From: Mycobacterium sp. URHD0025
Lineage (GTDB): Bacteria; Actinomycetota; Actinomycetes; Mycobacteriales; Mycobacteriaceae
Direction: 5' to 3'
Length of the DNA: 64,000 nt
Assembly: GCF_000426065.1 (NCBI RefSeq)
Contig: NZ_AUEQ01000008.1
Location: 372,001-436,000 of the forward strand
Below the pieces are notes generated by a model. That model was not told where the DNA came from, did no database searches, and saw nothing but the letters and a program-made list of their open reading frames with translations. Both the position numbers and the translations under genes were made by a program. Positions 45,306 through 53,834 of the stretch are shown piece after piece; position 1 is the first letter of the stretch, and each line of letters begins with the position of its first letter.

Positions 45306-47944
45306 AACTGCACCGCCTGGTCCTGACCAACTACCGCGGCGTCACCCACCGTGAGATCGAGTTTCCCGATCACGGGGTGGTGGTGGTCAGCGGCGCCAAC
45401 GAGATCGGTAAATCCTCGATGATCGAGGCGCTGGATCTCCTCCTCGAGGCCAAGGACCGCTCGGGCAAGAAGGAAGTCAAGCAGGTCAAGCCGACCCATG
45501 CCGATGTCGGGGCCGAGGTGATGGCCGAAATCTCCACCGGCCCTTATCGATTCATGTACCGCAAGCGCTTCCACAAGCGCGCCGAGACCCAGTTGACCGT
45601 GCTGGCGCCGGTGCGCGAGCAGCTCAGCGGCGACGAAGCGCACGAGCGGGTGCTGACCATGCTCGCCGAGACCGTCGACACCAGCCTGTGGCAGGCCCAG
45701 CGAGTGCTGCAGGCCGGGTCCACCGCACCGGTCGACCTGTCGGGCTCGGATGCGCTGGCGCGCGCGCTGGACGTGGCCGCCGGCGAGGCGGTCGCCCTCT
45801 CCGGCGATGAGCCGCTGCTGATCGAGCGCATCGACGCGGAGTACCTGCGCTACTTCACCGCGACCGGCAGGCCCACCGGCGAGTGGGCGTCGGTCACCAA
45901 GCGGCTCGCCGCCGCCGAGAGCGCGGTGGCCCAGTGCGCCGCCGCGGTCGCCGAGGTCGATGACGCGGTGCGCCGGCACACCGAACTCAGTGCCGAGGTC
46001 ACCGGGCTGACCGGGCAGCGTGAAGAGGCCCGGGCCGGGCTGACCGCGGCCCGCAAGGCTGCCGAGACCGTTGCCGCACTCGTGCAGCGGCTCAAGGAGG
46101 CCGAGATGGTCGCCGAGGCGGCGCGACTGGCCCAGGCGGCATCGGCCGCTGCGCTCACCGAACGGCGGCGGCTGCGCGCCGAGCTCGACGAGCGGGCGAC
46201 GACCATCACCGAGCTGCAGGCCGGTTTGGTTGTCGCCGAGGGTGAAACCACCACGGCGCGTGAGGTTCACGAGGCTGCTGAAGCCGCGGCCGAACAGGCT
46301 CGGGTGGTGGCACAGGAGCAGGAACTTCGGGTGGAGGCCGCCCGCGCCACGCTGACGCGCATGACCGACCGGGACGAGGCCGATCGGTTGGCCACCCGGC
46401 TGAGCAAGATCGACGCCGGCACACGGGAACTGGATCGCATCGCGAGCGAACTCGCCGCGATCACGCTCGACGATACGGGTATGCGGGCCGTCGAGGCGGC
46501 CGCGGTCGCGGTGGAACGCGCCGCCGGACAGGCTGAACTCGCCTCGGCGCGAATCGAACTCGTGGCGGCTACCGACCGGGATGTCCGGGTGGATGAGGCG
46601 CAGGTGACGTTGGAGGCGGGCCGGCTGTGGTCGGTCAATACCACCGCCGACACCGCGATCGACGTGCCCGGTGTGCTCACCGTCCGCGTGGTGCCGGGCG
46701 CCCCCGCCGCGCAGACTCGGGCCCGCCTCGACGAGGCGCAGGATGCGCTGGCCGCAGCGCTGGCCGCGGTGGGCGTCGACGGTGTCGAGGCCGCGCGTGT
46801 CCTTGATGGCCGACGTCGCGAATTGCTCGGGAGCCGAGATCGGTTGCGGGCCACGGTCGAGGCGCTGACCGGTGAGGACGACCTGGCTGCTCTGCGATCA
46901 CAGCTGACCCGGTTGCGCGCCGGTCAGCCCGATGAGGACGGCTTGTTCGATCTGGCCGGTCCCGTCGATGTCGCCACCGCACGAACGGAACTCGACGCTG
47001 CCGTGGCATCGCACCGCCAGGCAGTCGCCGACAGTGAGACCAGCCGCAAGGTGGTGGCCGCAGCGGCGAAGAAGTTGGCGGAGAAAACGACCCGCCTGAG
47101 CGTGTTACGCGACAAGCTCACCACGGCCCAGGCCGAGCTGACGGTGGCCGGCGGCCGGTTGGAAGTGCAGCGTGCGCAGACCGGCGACGACGAGTTGGCA
47201 GTCAACGCCCAGGCCGCCGACGAGGAGGCCACCGTCACAGCCGGCCGGGTAGCCGCGCTGCGTACTGAATTGTCGGCTACCGAACCTGACTCGGTGAACG
47301 CCACGCTCGACGCGGCGGTCCGCCGCGCCGAGCAGCTGGACGCCCGCCACGAGTCGGCGGTCGAGGCGTTGCGGGAGGTGGCGGCGCAACTCAAGGTGTA
47401 CGGCACCCAGGGACGTAAAGGTCATCTGGACGCCGCCGAAACCGAACGCGAGCATGCCCATGCGGAGTATCTACGGGTGCACCGTCGGGCCCGCGCGGCC
47501 GAGACGCTGCGGACGGTGATGGCGCGCCACCGGGATGCCACCCGGCAGCGTTACGCCGATCCGTTCCGCCTCGAAGTGCAGCGGCTGGGCCGGCTTGTCT
47601 TCGGTGAGGACTTCGAGGTGGACGTCGACAGTGACCTCAACATCCGGACCCGCACGCTGTCGGGCCGGACGGTGCCCTACGAATCGTTGTCTGGCGGCGC
47701 CAAGGAGCAGCTGGCCATCGTCGCGCGGCTGGCCGGTGCCTCGATGGTGGCAAAGGAGGACAGCGTCCCCGTCATCATCGACGACGCGCTGGGTTTCACC
47801 GATCCGGACCGGCTGACCAAGATGGGTGCCGTATTCGACGCTGTCGGCGGGGACGGGCAGGTCATCGTCTTGACCTGCAGCCCGGAGCGCTACGCGAGCG
47901 TCGGGGCTGCGCACCACATCGAATTGACCACCACCTCCAATTAG
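45302..47944 (+). CDS. SbcC/Rad50-like SMC-type ATPase (Rv1278-like)
   Basis: 880 residues. N-terminal Walker A SGANEIGKSSM (Lys37, Ser38), long Ala/Glu/Arg-rich coiled coils from about 180 to 760, then signature LSGGAKEQLAIVARLAG and Walker B VPVIIDDALGF. No CxxC zinc hook is visible mid-coil, unlike Rad50. ATP-driven partner of the SbcD-like nuclease encoded upstream with a four-base overlap. Matches Rv1278 in size and position. Confidence 0.88.
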   Translation: MKLHRLVLTNYRGVTHREIEFPDHGVVVVSGANEIGKSSMIEALDLLLEAKDRSGKKEVKQVKPTHADVGAEVMAEISTGPYRFMYRKRFHKRAETQLTVLAPVREQLSGDEAHERVLTMLAETVDTSLWQAQRVLQAGSTAPVDLSGSDALARALDVAAGEAVALSGDEPLLIERIDAEYLRYFTATGRPTGEWASVTKRLAAAESAVAQCAAAVAEVDDAVRRHTELSAEVTGLTGQREEARAGLTAARKAAETVAALVQRLKEAEMVAEAARLAQAASAAALTERRRLRAELDERATTITELQAGLVVAEGETTTAREVHEAAEAAAEQARVVAQEQELRVEAARATLTRMTDRDEADRLATRLSKIDAGTRELDRIASELAAITLDDTGMRAVEAAAVAVERAAGQAELASARIELVAATDRDVRVDEAQVTLEAGRLWSVNTTADTAIDVPGVLTVRVVPGAPAAQTRARLDEAQDALAAALAAVGVDGVEAARVLDGRRRELLGSRDRLRATVEALTGEDDLAALRSQLTRLRAGQPDEDGLFDLAGPVDVATARTELDAAVASHRQAVADSETSRKVVAAAAKKLAEKTTRLSVLRDKLTTAQAELTVAGGRLEVQRAQTGDDELAVNAQAADEEATVTAGRVAALRTELSATEPDSVNATLDAAVRRAEQLDARHESAVEALREVAAQLKVYGTQGRKGHLDAAETEREHAHAEYLRVHRRARAAETLRTVMARHRDATRQRYADPFRLEVQRLGRLVFGEDFEVDVDSDLNIRTRTLSGRTVPYESLSGGAKEQLAIVARLAGASMVAKEDSVPVIIDDALGFTDPDRLTKMGAVFDAVGGDGQVIVLTCSPERYASVGAAHHIELTTTSN

Positions 47945-47981
47945 CCGCGACCGGCCGCGCCGGGGCCATACACTCCGCCAC

Positions 47982-49511
47982 GTGGAGGCTGACTACATCG
48001 TGGTGGGGACCGGTTCGGCAGGCGCGGTACTGGCGAACCGGCTGAGTGCCCAGCCGGACGTGTCGGTGCTGGCCTTGGAGGCCGGGCCGCGCGACCGCAA
48101 CAAGTTCATCCATATCCCTGCGGCATTCTCGAAGCTGTTCCGCAGCGAAGTGGACTGGGATTACCTGACCGAGCCCCAACCGCAGCTCGGCGGCCGCCAG
48201 ATCTACTGGCCGCGCGGCAAGACTCTCGGCGGCTCATCGTCGATGAACGCGATGATGTGGGTCCCAGGGTTTCCCGCCGACTACGACGAGTGGGGCGAAC
48301 ACGCCGGGGAAGACTGGAACTGGGCCGGCCTCGAAAAGTACATGAAGCGCATCGAGGCCGGGCCGTTGGTCATCGAGGCGCAACGCAGTCCACGCGGCTC
48401 GACGGCGGCCTGGCTGGCCGCGGCCGTTGAATGTGGCCACGACGGATTCTGTGAGACCAGGGTGACCCAGCGCCGCGGTGCCCGGTGGAGCACCGCCGAT
48501 GCCTATCTCAAACCCGCACTGCGGCGGGGCAACCTCAATCTGCTCACCGAGGCCACCGCCACGCGGATCGTCTTCGCCGGGAACCGTGCCGTCGGCGTCG
48601 AATTCGACAGGGCCGGTGTCCGGGAGGTGGTGACGGCGCGTCGCGAGGTCATCTTGTGCGGGGGCGCGATCAACTCGCCGCAACTGCTGATGCTGTCGGG
48701 GATCGGTGACCGTGATCAACTGGCCTCCCACGGTATCGAGGTGACCCGGCATGCACCCGGCGTCGGCGCCAATCTCCTTGACCACCTGGTTGTTCCGCTG
48801 GGATTCGACGTGCGCGACGACAGCCTGTTCGCCGCTGAGAAGCCGCTGGAACTGGTGAACTACCTGGCACGGCGCCGTGGCATGCTGACCTCGAATGTCG
48901 GTGAGGCGTACGGGTTTGTCCGAAGCAGGCCCGAATTGGATCTGCCGGACCTGGAACTGATCTTCGCTCCCGCGCCCTTCTTCGACGAGGGCATCGGTGA
49001 CCCGTATGGCCACGCCATCGTGATGGGCCCCATCCTTCTCAAGCCCCGCAGTCACGGCACCATCACGTTGCGGTCGGCCGATCCGATGGACAAACCGGTC
49101 ATCGACCCGCGCTACCTGAGCGATGAAGCGGATCGGACCGCGCTGATGGTCGGATTGCGGATGACCGCCGACATCGCCGGGTCCCCGGAGCTGGCGAACG
49201 TGATCGGCAAGGTGGCCAGGCCGGTGAACGCATCAACACTGAATGCCTCAGCACTGTACGCGTCCGATCTGGATGACGAGACGCTCACGCGTGCACTGGA
49301 ATCGGTGTCGCACACGCTGTATCACCCGGTCGGCACCTGTCGCATGGGAAGCGACGAGGACAGCGTGGTCGACCCTCAGCTGCGAGTCCGGGGAATCGAA
49401 GCGTTGCGGGTCGCCGATGCGTCGGTCATGCCGACGCTCATCCGCGGACACACCCACGCGCCCAGTGTGCTGATCGGCGAGAAGGCGGCCGACCTGATCG
49501 CTCAGAAGTAG
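47982..49511 (+). CDS. GMC-family FAD oxidoreductase (Rv1279-like)
   Basis: 509 residues, GTG start. N-terminal Rossmann VGTGSAGAVLANRLS, GMC signatures WPRGKTLGGSSSMNAMMWV and ILCGGAINSPQLLMLSGIG, C-terminal active-site HPVGTCRMG and RGHTHAPS, where paired His residues replace the usual His-Asn. Choline dehydrogenase-like alcohol oxidation; substrate unknown. Last gene in the block collinear with Rv1272c-Rv1279. Overlaps the convergent DszC-like gene by 10 bases. Confidence 0.9.
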   Translation: MEADYIVVGTGSAGAVLANRLSAQPDVSVLALEAGPRDRNKFIHIPAAFSKLFRSEVDWDYLTEPQPQLGGRQIYWPRGKTLGGSSSMNAMMWVPGFPADYDEWGEHAGEDWNWAGLEKYMKRIEAGPLVIEAQRSPRGSTAAWLAAAVECGHDGFCETRVTQRRGARWSTADAYLKPALRRGNLNLLTEATATRIVFAGNRAVGVEFDRAGVREVVTARREVILCGGAINSPQLLMLSGIGDRDQLASHGIEVTRHAPGVGANLLDHLVVPLGFDVRDDSLFAAEKPLELVNYLARRRGMLTSNVGEAYGFVRSRPELDLPDLELIFAPAPFFDEGIGDPYGHAIVMGPILLKPRSHGTITLRSADPMDKPVIDPRYLSDEADRTALMVGLRMTADIAGSPELANVIGKVARPVNASTLNASALYASDLDDETLTRALESVSHTLYHPVGTCRMGSDEDSVVDPQLRVRGIEALRVADASVMPTLIRGHTHAPSVLIGEKAADLIAQK

Positions 49512-50722
49512 GCGTTGGCCGGAACAGGCGTGCCGTGCAACAGGTTCTGGCCGATCACCCGGGCCTTGTAGGCCACCGGATTGTGCAGTGTGATGGTCCG
49601 GATGTTGCGCCAGTGCCGATCCAGGTTGCGCTGGCGAGAGGCCGCGCTCGCGCCGCCGAGTTCCAGCAGGCGGGTAGCGGCTTCGGGTGCGACGTCATCT
49701 AGGTGGACTTTGACCTTCGCGACCTTGAGCTGGGCTTCCTCGGCGAGCCGCGGATCGGGAATGCCGTCGACGGCGGAATCCGTGGCGGCCCCGATCGCGG
49801 CAGCCGCATCGAGTACTGCGGCCCGCGCCACATAGGCGGTGCTGGCCAGCACCCCGAGCTGGCGTTGCAGCAGCGGATCATCGGTGGGTCGTTCGGTGAC
49901 GGCATGGCTGAAGTTGCGTTCGCGTGAGCGCAGCAGCGCTACACCGTCATCGACGACATTGGCCAGGATGCCGGCGACCACGGCGTGGATGAACAACTGC
50001 AACGCGGCGTACTGCACGGTCGGCACCGGTTCGGCGTCGTACGGGGTATCGGACAGGATCTCGTCGGCGGCGACCGCGACATCGGTCAACGTCGTGGTGC
50101 CGGTCCCGGTGCGGCGCTGGCCGAATCCGTCCCAGTCGTCGACGAGTCGGACGCCCTCACGGTCGGTGGGGACAAGGACGTTGGCCACCGAGTCGTGGTC
50201 GGTGGTGGCGGTCACGGTCAGATAATCCGAGAACAGGGTGCCGGTGCTGTAGTACTTCTCGCCGGTGAGCCGGAAGGCGCCCGGATTCTCCGCGTCGGCC
50301 AGCAACCGGGTGTTGAACACGAGGCTGCCCACTGCCAGGGAACCCTTCTCGCTGAACGCATTACCGAAGATCTTGCCCTCGGCGATCTTGTCGAGCCAGC
50401 GTTTGGCCACCGGATCGTCGGCGCTGCGCAGCCGCTCCTCGGTGAACCAGAAATGGGTGCGGAAGATGTGGGCCACGATGGGATCGGCCTTGGCCACGTC
50501 GATCACCGCGGAGAACAGCTGCGGCACAGTGTATCCGGCACCGCCGAGGGACTCGGGAAGTCGCAGGCTTCCGAAGCCGGCCCGTTTCAGCGCCGCGACC
50601 TGATCGAAGGGATTCTCGTCGTTGAGGTCGCGGTCCTTGGCTCCCTCGGCGATCGAGGCCAGCAGGTCGTCCCATTCCGGCGTACCGGGCAAAACACGGG
50701 TCACGTTCTCGACGGTGGTCAT
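49502..50722 (-). CDS. Acyl-CoA dehydrogenase-like flavin monooxygenase (SfnB/DszC type)
   Basis: 406 residues from ATG 50722. Acyl-CoA dehydrogenase fold, but with DszC/SfnB features: LRLPESLGGAGYTVPQLF near residue 60, LTGEKYYSTGTLFSDYLTV near 140, and NIRTITLHNPVAYKARVIG near the C-terminus. This subgroup uses FMNH2 to oxygenate sulfur compounds such as dimethyl sulfone or dibenzothiophene; some are desaturases. Downstream of the TetR gene (45-base gap), so regulated together. Not in my recalled Rv1279-Rv1280c interval. Confidence 0.82.
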   Translation of the reverse strand: MTTVENVTRVLPGTPEWDDLLASIAEGAKDRDLNDENPFDQVAALKRAGFGSLRLPESLGGAGYTVPQLFSAVIDVAKADPIVAHIFRTHFWFTEERLRSADDPVAKRWLDKIAEGKIFGNAFSEKGSLAVGSLVFNTRLLADAENPGAFRLTGEKYYSTGTLFSDYLTVTATTDHDSVANVLVPTDREGVRLVDDWDGFGQRRTGTGTTTLTDVAVAADEILSDTPYDAEPVPTVQYAALQLFIHAVVAGILANVVDDGVALLRSRERNFSHAVTERPTDDPLLQRQLGVLASTAYVARAAVLDAAAAIGAATDSAVDGIPDPRLAEEAQLKVAKVKVHLDDVAPEAATRLLELGGASAASRQRNLDRHWRNIRTITLHNPVAYKARVIGQNLLHGTPVPANAYF

Positions 50723-50767
50723 GGCACTGTTGTATCCGCGCGGGTTACCGGTGGGCACGCGTTTGGA

Positions 50768-51394
50768 TCAGCCTGATCCCTTGGCCGCCGGGCGTAGGCC
50801 CTTTACCCGCATGCCATAGAGGTACGTGGTCAGGTACTCGTTCATCATCGGGGCCCGGACCTCGGGGGAATCGGGGATGGTGATCAGCAGGGCGTAGAGC
50901 CCGGCGAAGAACGATGCTCCGTTGTACAGCACGTCCACCTCGTCCGGGATCTCGCCGGCGTCGTTGGCGCGCTGGAGTTCTTCGACCAGGGCAACCAGTA
51001 CGGGGTGGTGTGCCCATTCCTCCGTGGGCGGCCGGGTGGTGGAGAAGTGCAGGGCCAGAAAGTCTTTGAACAACGGACGGCCGAGGCGCCGCTCCAGCTT
51101 CTCCAGCATGCGCACGGATTCGGCGAGGGTGGCGCGCACATCGTGTGGTTCGGCGAAGAACCGGTTGAGTTCGGCTGCCATCCTGGTTTCCTCGCGCCGT
51201 TCCAGTTCTACGAGGACGTGTTCCTTGGTGGGGAAGTGGAAGAAGAACGTGCCGTGGGCGACCCCGGCGGCCGACGCGATCACCGCGGTGTCGGCCGCGG
51301 CCATGCCCGCGCGTTTGAACTCGGCGATGGCTGCGCCGAGTAACCGTTCCCGGGTCTGCTGGCCTTTGCGGCTGCGCGGCGATCCAGTGAGCAC
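50768..51394 (-). CDS. TetR family transcriptional regulator
   Basis: 208 residues, GTG start. HTH near residues 35-58 (IASAAGVAHGTFFFHFPTKEHVL). The C-terminal domain is AcrR-like. Divergent from the membrane-protein operon at 51516 across a 121-base gap with two matching 16-bp palindromic sites, and followed by the DszC-like gene. It probably represses both arms. Confidence 0.9.
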   Translation of the reverse strand: MLTGSPRSRKGQQTRERLLGAAIAEFKRAGMAAADTAVIASAAGVAHGTFFFHFPTKEHVLVELERREETRMAAELNRFFAEPHDVRATLAESVRMLEKLERRLGRPLFKDFLALHFSTTRPPTEEWAHHPVLVALVEELQRANDAGEIPDEVDVLYNGASFFAGLYALLITIPDSPEVRAPMMNEYLTTYLYGMRVKGLRPAAKGSG

Positions 51395-51417
51395 GGCCCG
51401 ATGCTACGACACCGAGA

Positions 51418-51501
51418 ACTGACTGTACTCAGTATCGCCCTTTCATTTCATCGGCACTGCGGTTACGGTTTCGACAACGAGGGTTTCTGACTCAAGTCAG
51501 T
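51418..51501. promoter_or_regulatory. Two matching 16-bp operator candidates for the TetR
   Basis: ACTGACTGTACTCAGT (51418-51433) and TCTGACTCAAGTCAGT (51486-51501) agree at 12 of 16 bases. Both are inverted repeats (CTGACT...AGTCAG, perfect in the second). The first lies by the TetR start; the second lies just before AGGAGG (51505-51510) of the divergent operon, so each could block one promoter. Confidence 0.7.
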
Positions 51502-51515
51502 TCTAGGAGGTTGGC

Positions 51516-52259
51516 GTGCAGATCCTGGAGCAGGTTCAAGACCTGCCGAAAGCCGGAAACATCAAGGCCCAGTGGGTGAGCCTGTGGACCGGACCGGTGG
51601 TCGGGGCGGTGCTGCTGGTGGCTCTGCTGGCGTTCCCCGGCTTCTGGCCACCGATGTCACCCACCTGGAACGCGCAAGAGGTCGCCGAGTTCTACGCCGA
51701 ACACACCGCATGGATCCGATTCAGCCAGGTGACGTTCAACCTCTGCGGCATCCTGATCCTGCCGTTCTTCATGGTGATCGTCGTCCAGATGAAGCGCATG
51801 AAGACCCAGAGCCACGTGTTCGCCTACTGCTACCTCACCGCGGTGGTCAGCGGCGCCACGATCTTCGCGCTGTCCAACGTCTTCTTCCTGGTGGCCGCGT
51901 TTCGGCCGGACCGCAATCCCGAGCTGATCCTGCTGCTCGACGACCTGGCCTGGATCGTGTTCATCGCGCCGGTGGGCATGGTGGTGTCGCAATTCGTGCT
52001 GCTGGCAGTCGCGGTCTACTTCGACAACGGGCCCGACCCGGTGTTTCCCCGCTGGGTAGGGCATTACTCGCTGGCAACCGCGGTGGCGATGATCCCGGCC
52101 GCGGGTGCTGCGGTGTTCCAGACGGGTCCGCTGGCCTGGGATGGCGCGCTGGCCTTCTGGTTGCGCAACGGGGCATTCGCGGTGTTCGTCGTCGTGATGT
52201 TCTTCATGCTGCGCCGCGCGGTGGTCAACCAGGCCGTCCACGAGGGTGTCGTCGCATGA
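51516..52259 (+). CDS. Integral membrane protein, paralogue of its downstream neighbour
   Basis: 247 residues from GTG 51516, five bases after AGGAGG. About six membrane helices; after helix 1 a short soluble segment (WNAQEVAEFYAEHTAWIRF). VAAFRPDRNPELILLLDDL near 128 is shared with the next protein. No known family or metal ligands recognised. First gene of a four-gene run with COX3/COX4-like subunits; probably an accessory of a membrane oxidase or hydroxylase. Alternatively a small-molecule carrier. Confidence 0.7.
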   Translation: MQILEQVQDLPKAGNIKAQWVSLWTGPVVGAVLLVALLAFPGFWPPMSPTWNAQEVAEFYAEHTAWIRFSQVTFNLCGILILPFFMVIVVQMKRMKTQSHVFAYCYLTAVVSGATIFALSNVFFLVAAFRPDRNPELILLLDDLAWIVFIAPVGMVVSQFVLLAVAVYFDNGPDPVFPRWVGHYSLATAVAMIPAAGAAVFQTGPLAWDGALAFWLRNGAFAVFVVVMFFMLRRAVVNQAVHEGVVA

Positions 52260-52975
52260 CCCTGCTCACCGACGCGCCGCCGGGCAAGCCCGATGTGCGG
52301 TTGATGACCTGGTTTTTCCCGGCCTGGTACGGGGCCTTCGGCGTCATCATCTGCATACTGACGCGGGTGACACCGCCACCCCGGCCCGATGTCACCGCGG
52401 CCGACAAGGTGGCGTTCTTCACCGAACACGGTCTGACCATCAAGATCGGCTTCTGCCTGCTGCTGATCCTGCTGGGCGGCGCGGCGATGACCAACGGACT
52501 CGTCGCGTACCAGATCAAGCGCATGTCGGTGGGTTCGGCTTTCGCCTATGGCTATATCGGCGGCATGGGTGTCGGTGCGGTGCCGGGCTTCCTGTTGGTG
52601 TCGGTGTGTTTCCTCACCGCGGCGTTCCGGCCCGACCGTGACCCGGAACTGATCAGCTTGCTCTACGACCTCGGAATGCTTTCGTACAACGGATCATTGG
52701 GCTGTTTCACGGCGGCCTACCTGGTGCTGGCCATCGCGATCCTGTACGACAAGAACGCTGTCTTCCCGGCCTGGTTCGCCTATGTGACCATCTGGCAGAT
52801 CATCACGGAGGTGATCGCCACCCAAATGTTCCTGTTCCAGTCCGGGCCCTTCGCCTGGAACGGCTCGATCGCCTTCTGGTGGGCGGTGGTGGTGTTCTCT
52901 GTCTGGCTCTCGGCATTGATCGTGTTGTTGAGGCAGGCAGCGATGCGTGAGGCGGCATGCAGTGACGCAAACTGA
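52256..52975 (+). CDS. Integral membrane protein, second paralogue
   Basis: 239 residues, ATGA overlap with the first. Same layout: helix, loop with DKVAFFTEHGLTIKIGF, helices, TAAFRPDRDPELISLLYDL near 123, C-terminal helices with FQSGPFAWNGSIAFW matching FQTGPLAWDGALAFW in the first paralogue. Clear tandem duplication. Unknown function; coupled to the COX3-like gene. Confidence 0.7.
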   Translation: MTLLTDAPPGKPDVRLMTWFFPAWYGAFGVIICILTRVTPPPRPDVTAADKVAFFTEHGLTIKIGFCLLLILLGGAAMTNGLVAYQIKRMSVGSAFAYGYIGGMGVGAVPGFLLVSVCFLTAAFRPDRDPELISLLYDLGMLSYNGSLGCFTAAYLVLAIAILYDKNAVFPAWFAYVTIWQIITEVIATQMFLFQSGPFAWNGSIAFWWAVVVFSVWLSALIVLLRQAAMREAACSDAN

Positions 52976-53540
52976 TTCACGACCACAGGCGATGCCGGCC
53001 CACCTGCCGGGCGACGGCCACATGTGGGTGATGGTGCTCGGCGATCTGGTCATCTTCGGTGGCTACTTCATCGTCGTCATGATCTACCGGAGCCTGCATC
53101 CGGATGAATTCCTGCGTGCCCAACAGCATCTCGACATCACCATGGGTGTCCTCAACACGGTGATCCTGCTGACGAGTTCCTGGGTGGTGGCGCGTGCGGT
53201 GCTGGCCTCCCGGGCCGGTCGTCACGCAACGGCCATCCGGCTCACCTACGCCGGCGGTGTCGGCGGCCTGATGTTCATGGCATGCAAGGGTTATGAATGG
53301 GTGGTCAAGATCCGGGCCGGGCACACCAACTCGGAGATGTTCTACTCGTTCTATTACGTGCTCACCGGTGTCCACCTGATCCACGTACTGATCGGGCTCA
53401 TCGTGCTGGGCGTGATCGTGCGCGAGCTCGGCAATCCGTCCCGTCGCCGGGCGTCGGTGGTGGAATCGGGCGCGGTCTACTGGCACATGGTCGACCTGCT
53501 CTGGGTGATCATCTTCGGCCTCTTGTACGTGGTGAGGTGA
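52962..53540 (+). CDS. Cytochrome c oxidase subunit III-like protein (NorE-like)
   Basis: 192 residues from GTG 52962 (ATG 52992, beginning MPAHLPGDG, is an alternative). Five helices of short COX3: HMWVMVLGDLVIFGGYF, then SEMFYSFYYVLTGVHLIHVLIGLI and the closing VYWHMVDLLWVIIFGLLYV. The His pair and Glu pattern match NorE/heme-copper subunit III. No catalytic subunit I gene is in the window, so it may serve a non-classical oxidase or an alkane/NO-related hydroxylase elsewhere. Confidence 0.82.
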   Translation: MTQTDSRPQAMPAHLPGDGHMWVMVLGDLVIFGGYFIVVMIYRSLHPDEFLRAQQHLDITMGVLNTVILLTSSWVVARAVLASRAGRHATAIRLTYAGGVGGLMFMACKGYEWVVKIRAGHTNSEMFYSFYYVLTGVHLIHVLIGLIVLGVIVRELGNPSRRRASVVESGAVYWHMVDLLWVIIFGLLYVVR

Positions 53541-53542
53541 CC

Positions 53543-53809
53543 ATGACCGACAGGGCAGTGACCCGGACGTGGCTCGTACTCGTCGCCATCACCGTCGGCT
53601 CCTGGTGGCTGGCGCCGGCCCAGTACTCGGAGGCTCTGCGGGCCAGCGTGCCCATCACCGCCCTGGTGCTGGCGTTGACGCTGGTCAAATCCCGCTTGAT
53701 CATCCGGCAGTTCATGGAGGTCCGGACCGCGCCCAGGTGGCTCAAGCTCGCCACCGACGGGTGGTTGGTGGTGCTGTTCGGGGCGATCTTCACCATCTAT
53801 CTGATCTGA
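53543..53809 (+). CDS. Cytochrome c oxidase subunit IV-like small membrane protein (NorF-like)
   Basis: 88 residues, three helices, with the prokaryotic COX4/NorF pattern SRLIIRQFMEVRTAPRWLK between helices 2 and 3. Begins three bases after the COX3-like stop. Partner of the COX3-like protein in the NorE/NorF arrangement. Confidence 0.78.
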   Translation: MTDRAVTRTWLVLVAITVGSWWLAPAQYSEALRASVPITALVLALTLVKSRLIIRQFMEVRTAPRWLKLATDGWLVVLFGAIFTIYLI

Positions 53810-53834
53810 GCGTTGCGCGGCACAATGGAGCGCA

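Noticed and set aside
44813..46270. Long antisense frame across the SbcD/SbcC-like junction
   Set aside because: Low-complexity translation opposite two clear genes.
43504..47944. SixA plus SbcCD-like genes as a defence island
   Set aside because: The order matches conserved Rv1276c-Rv1278; no mobility genes or other defence genes.
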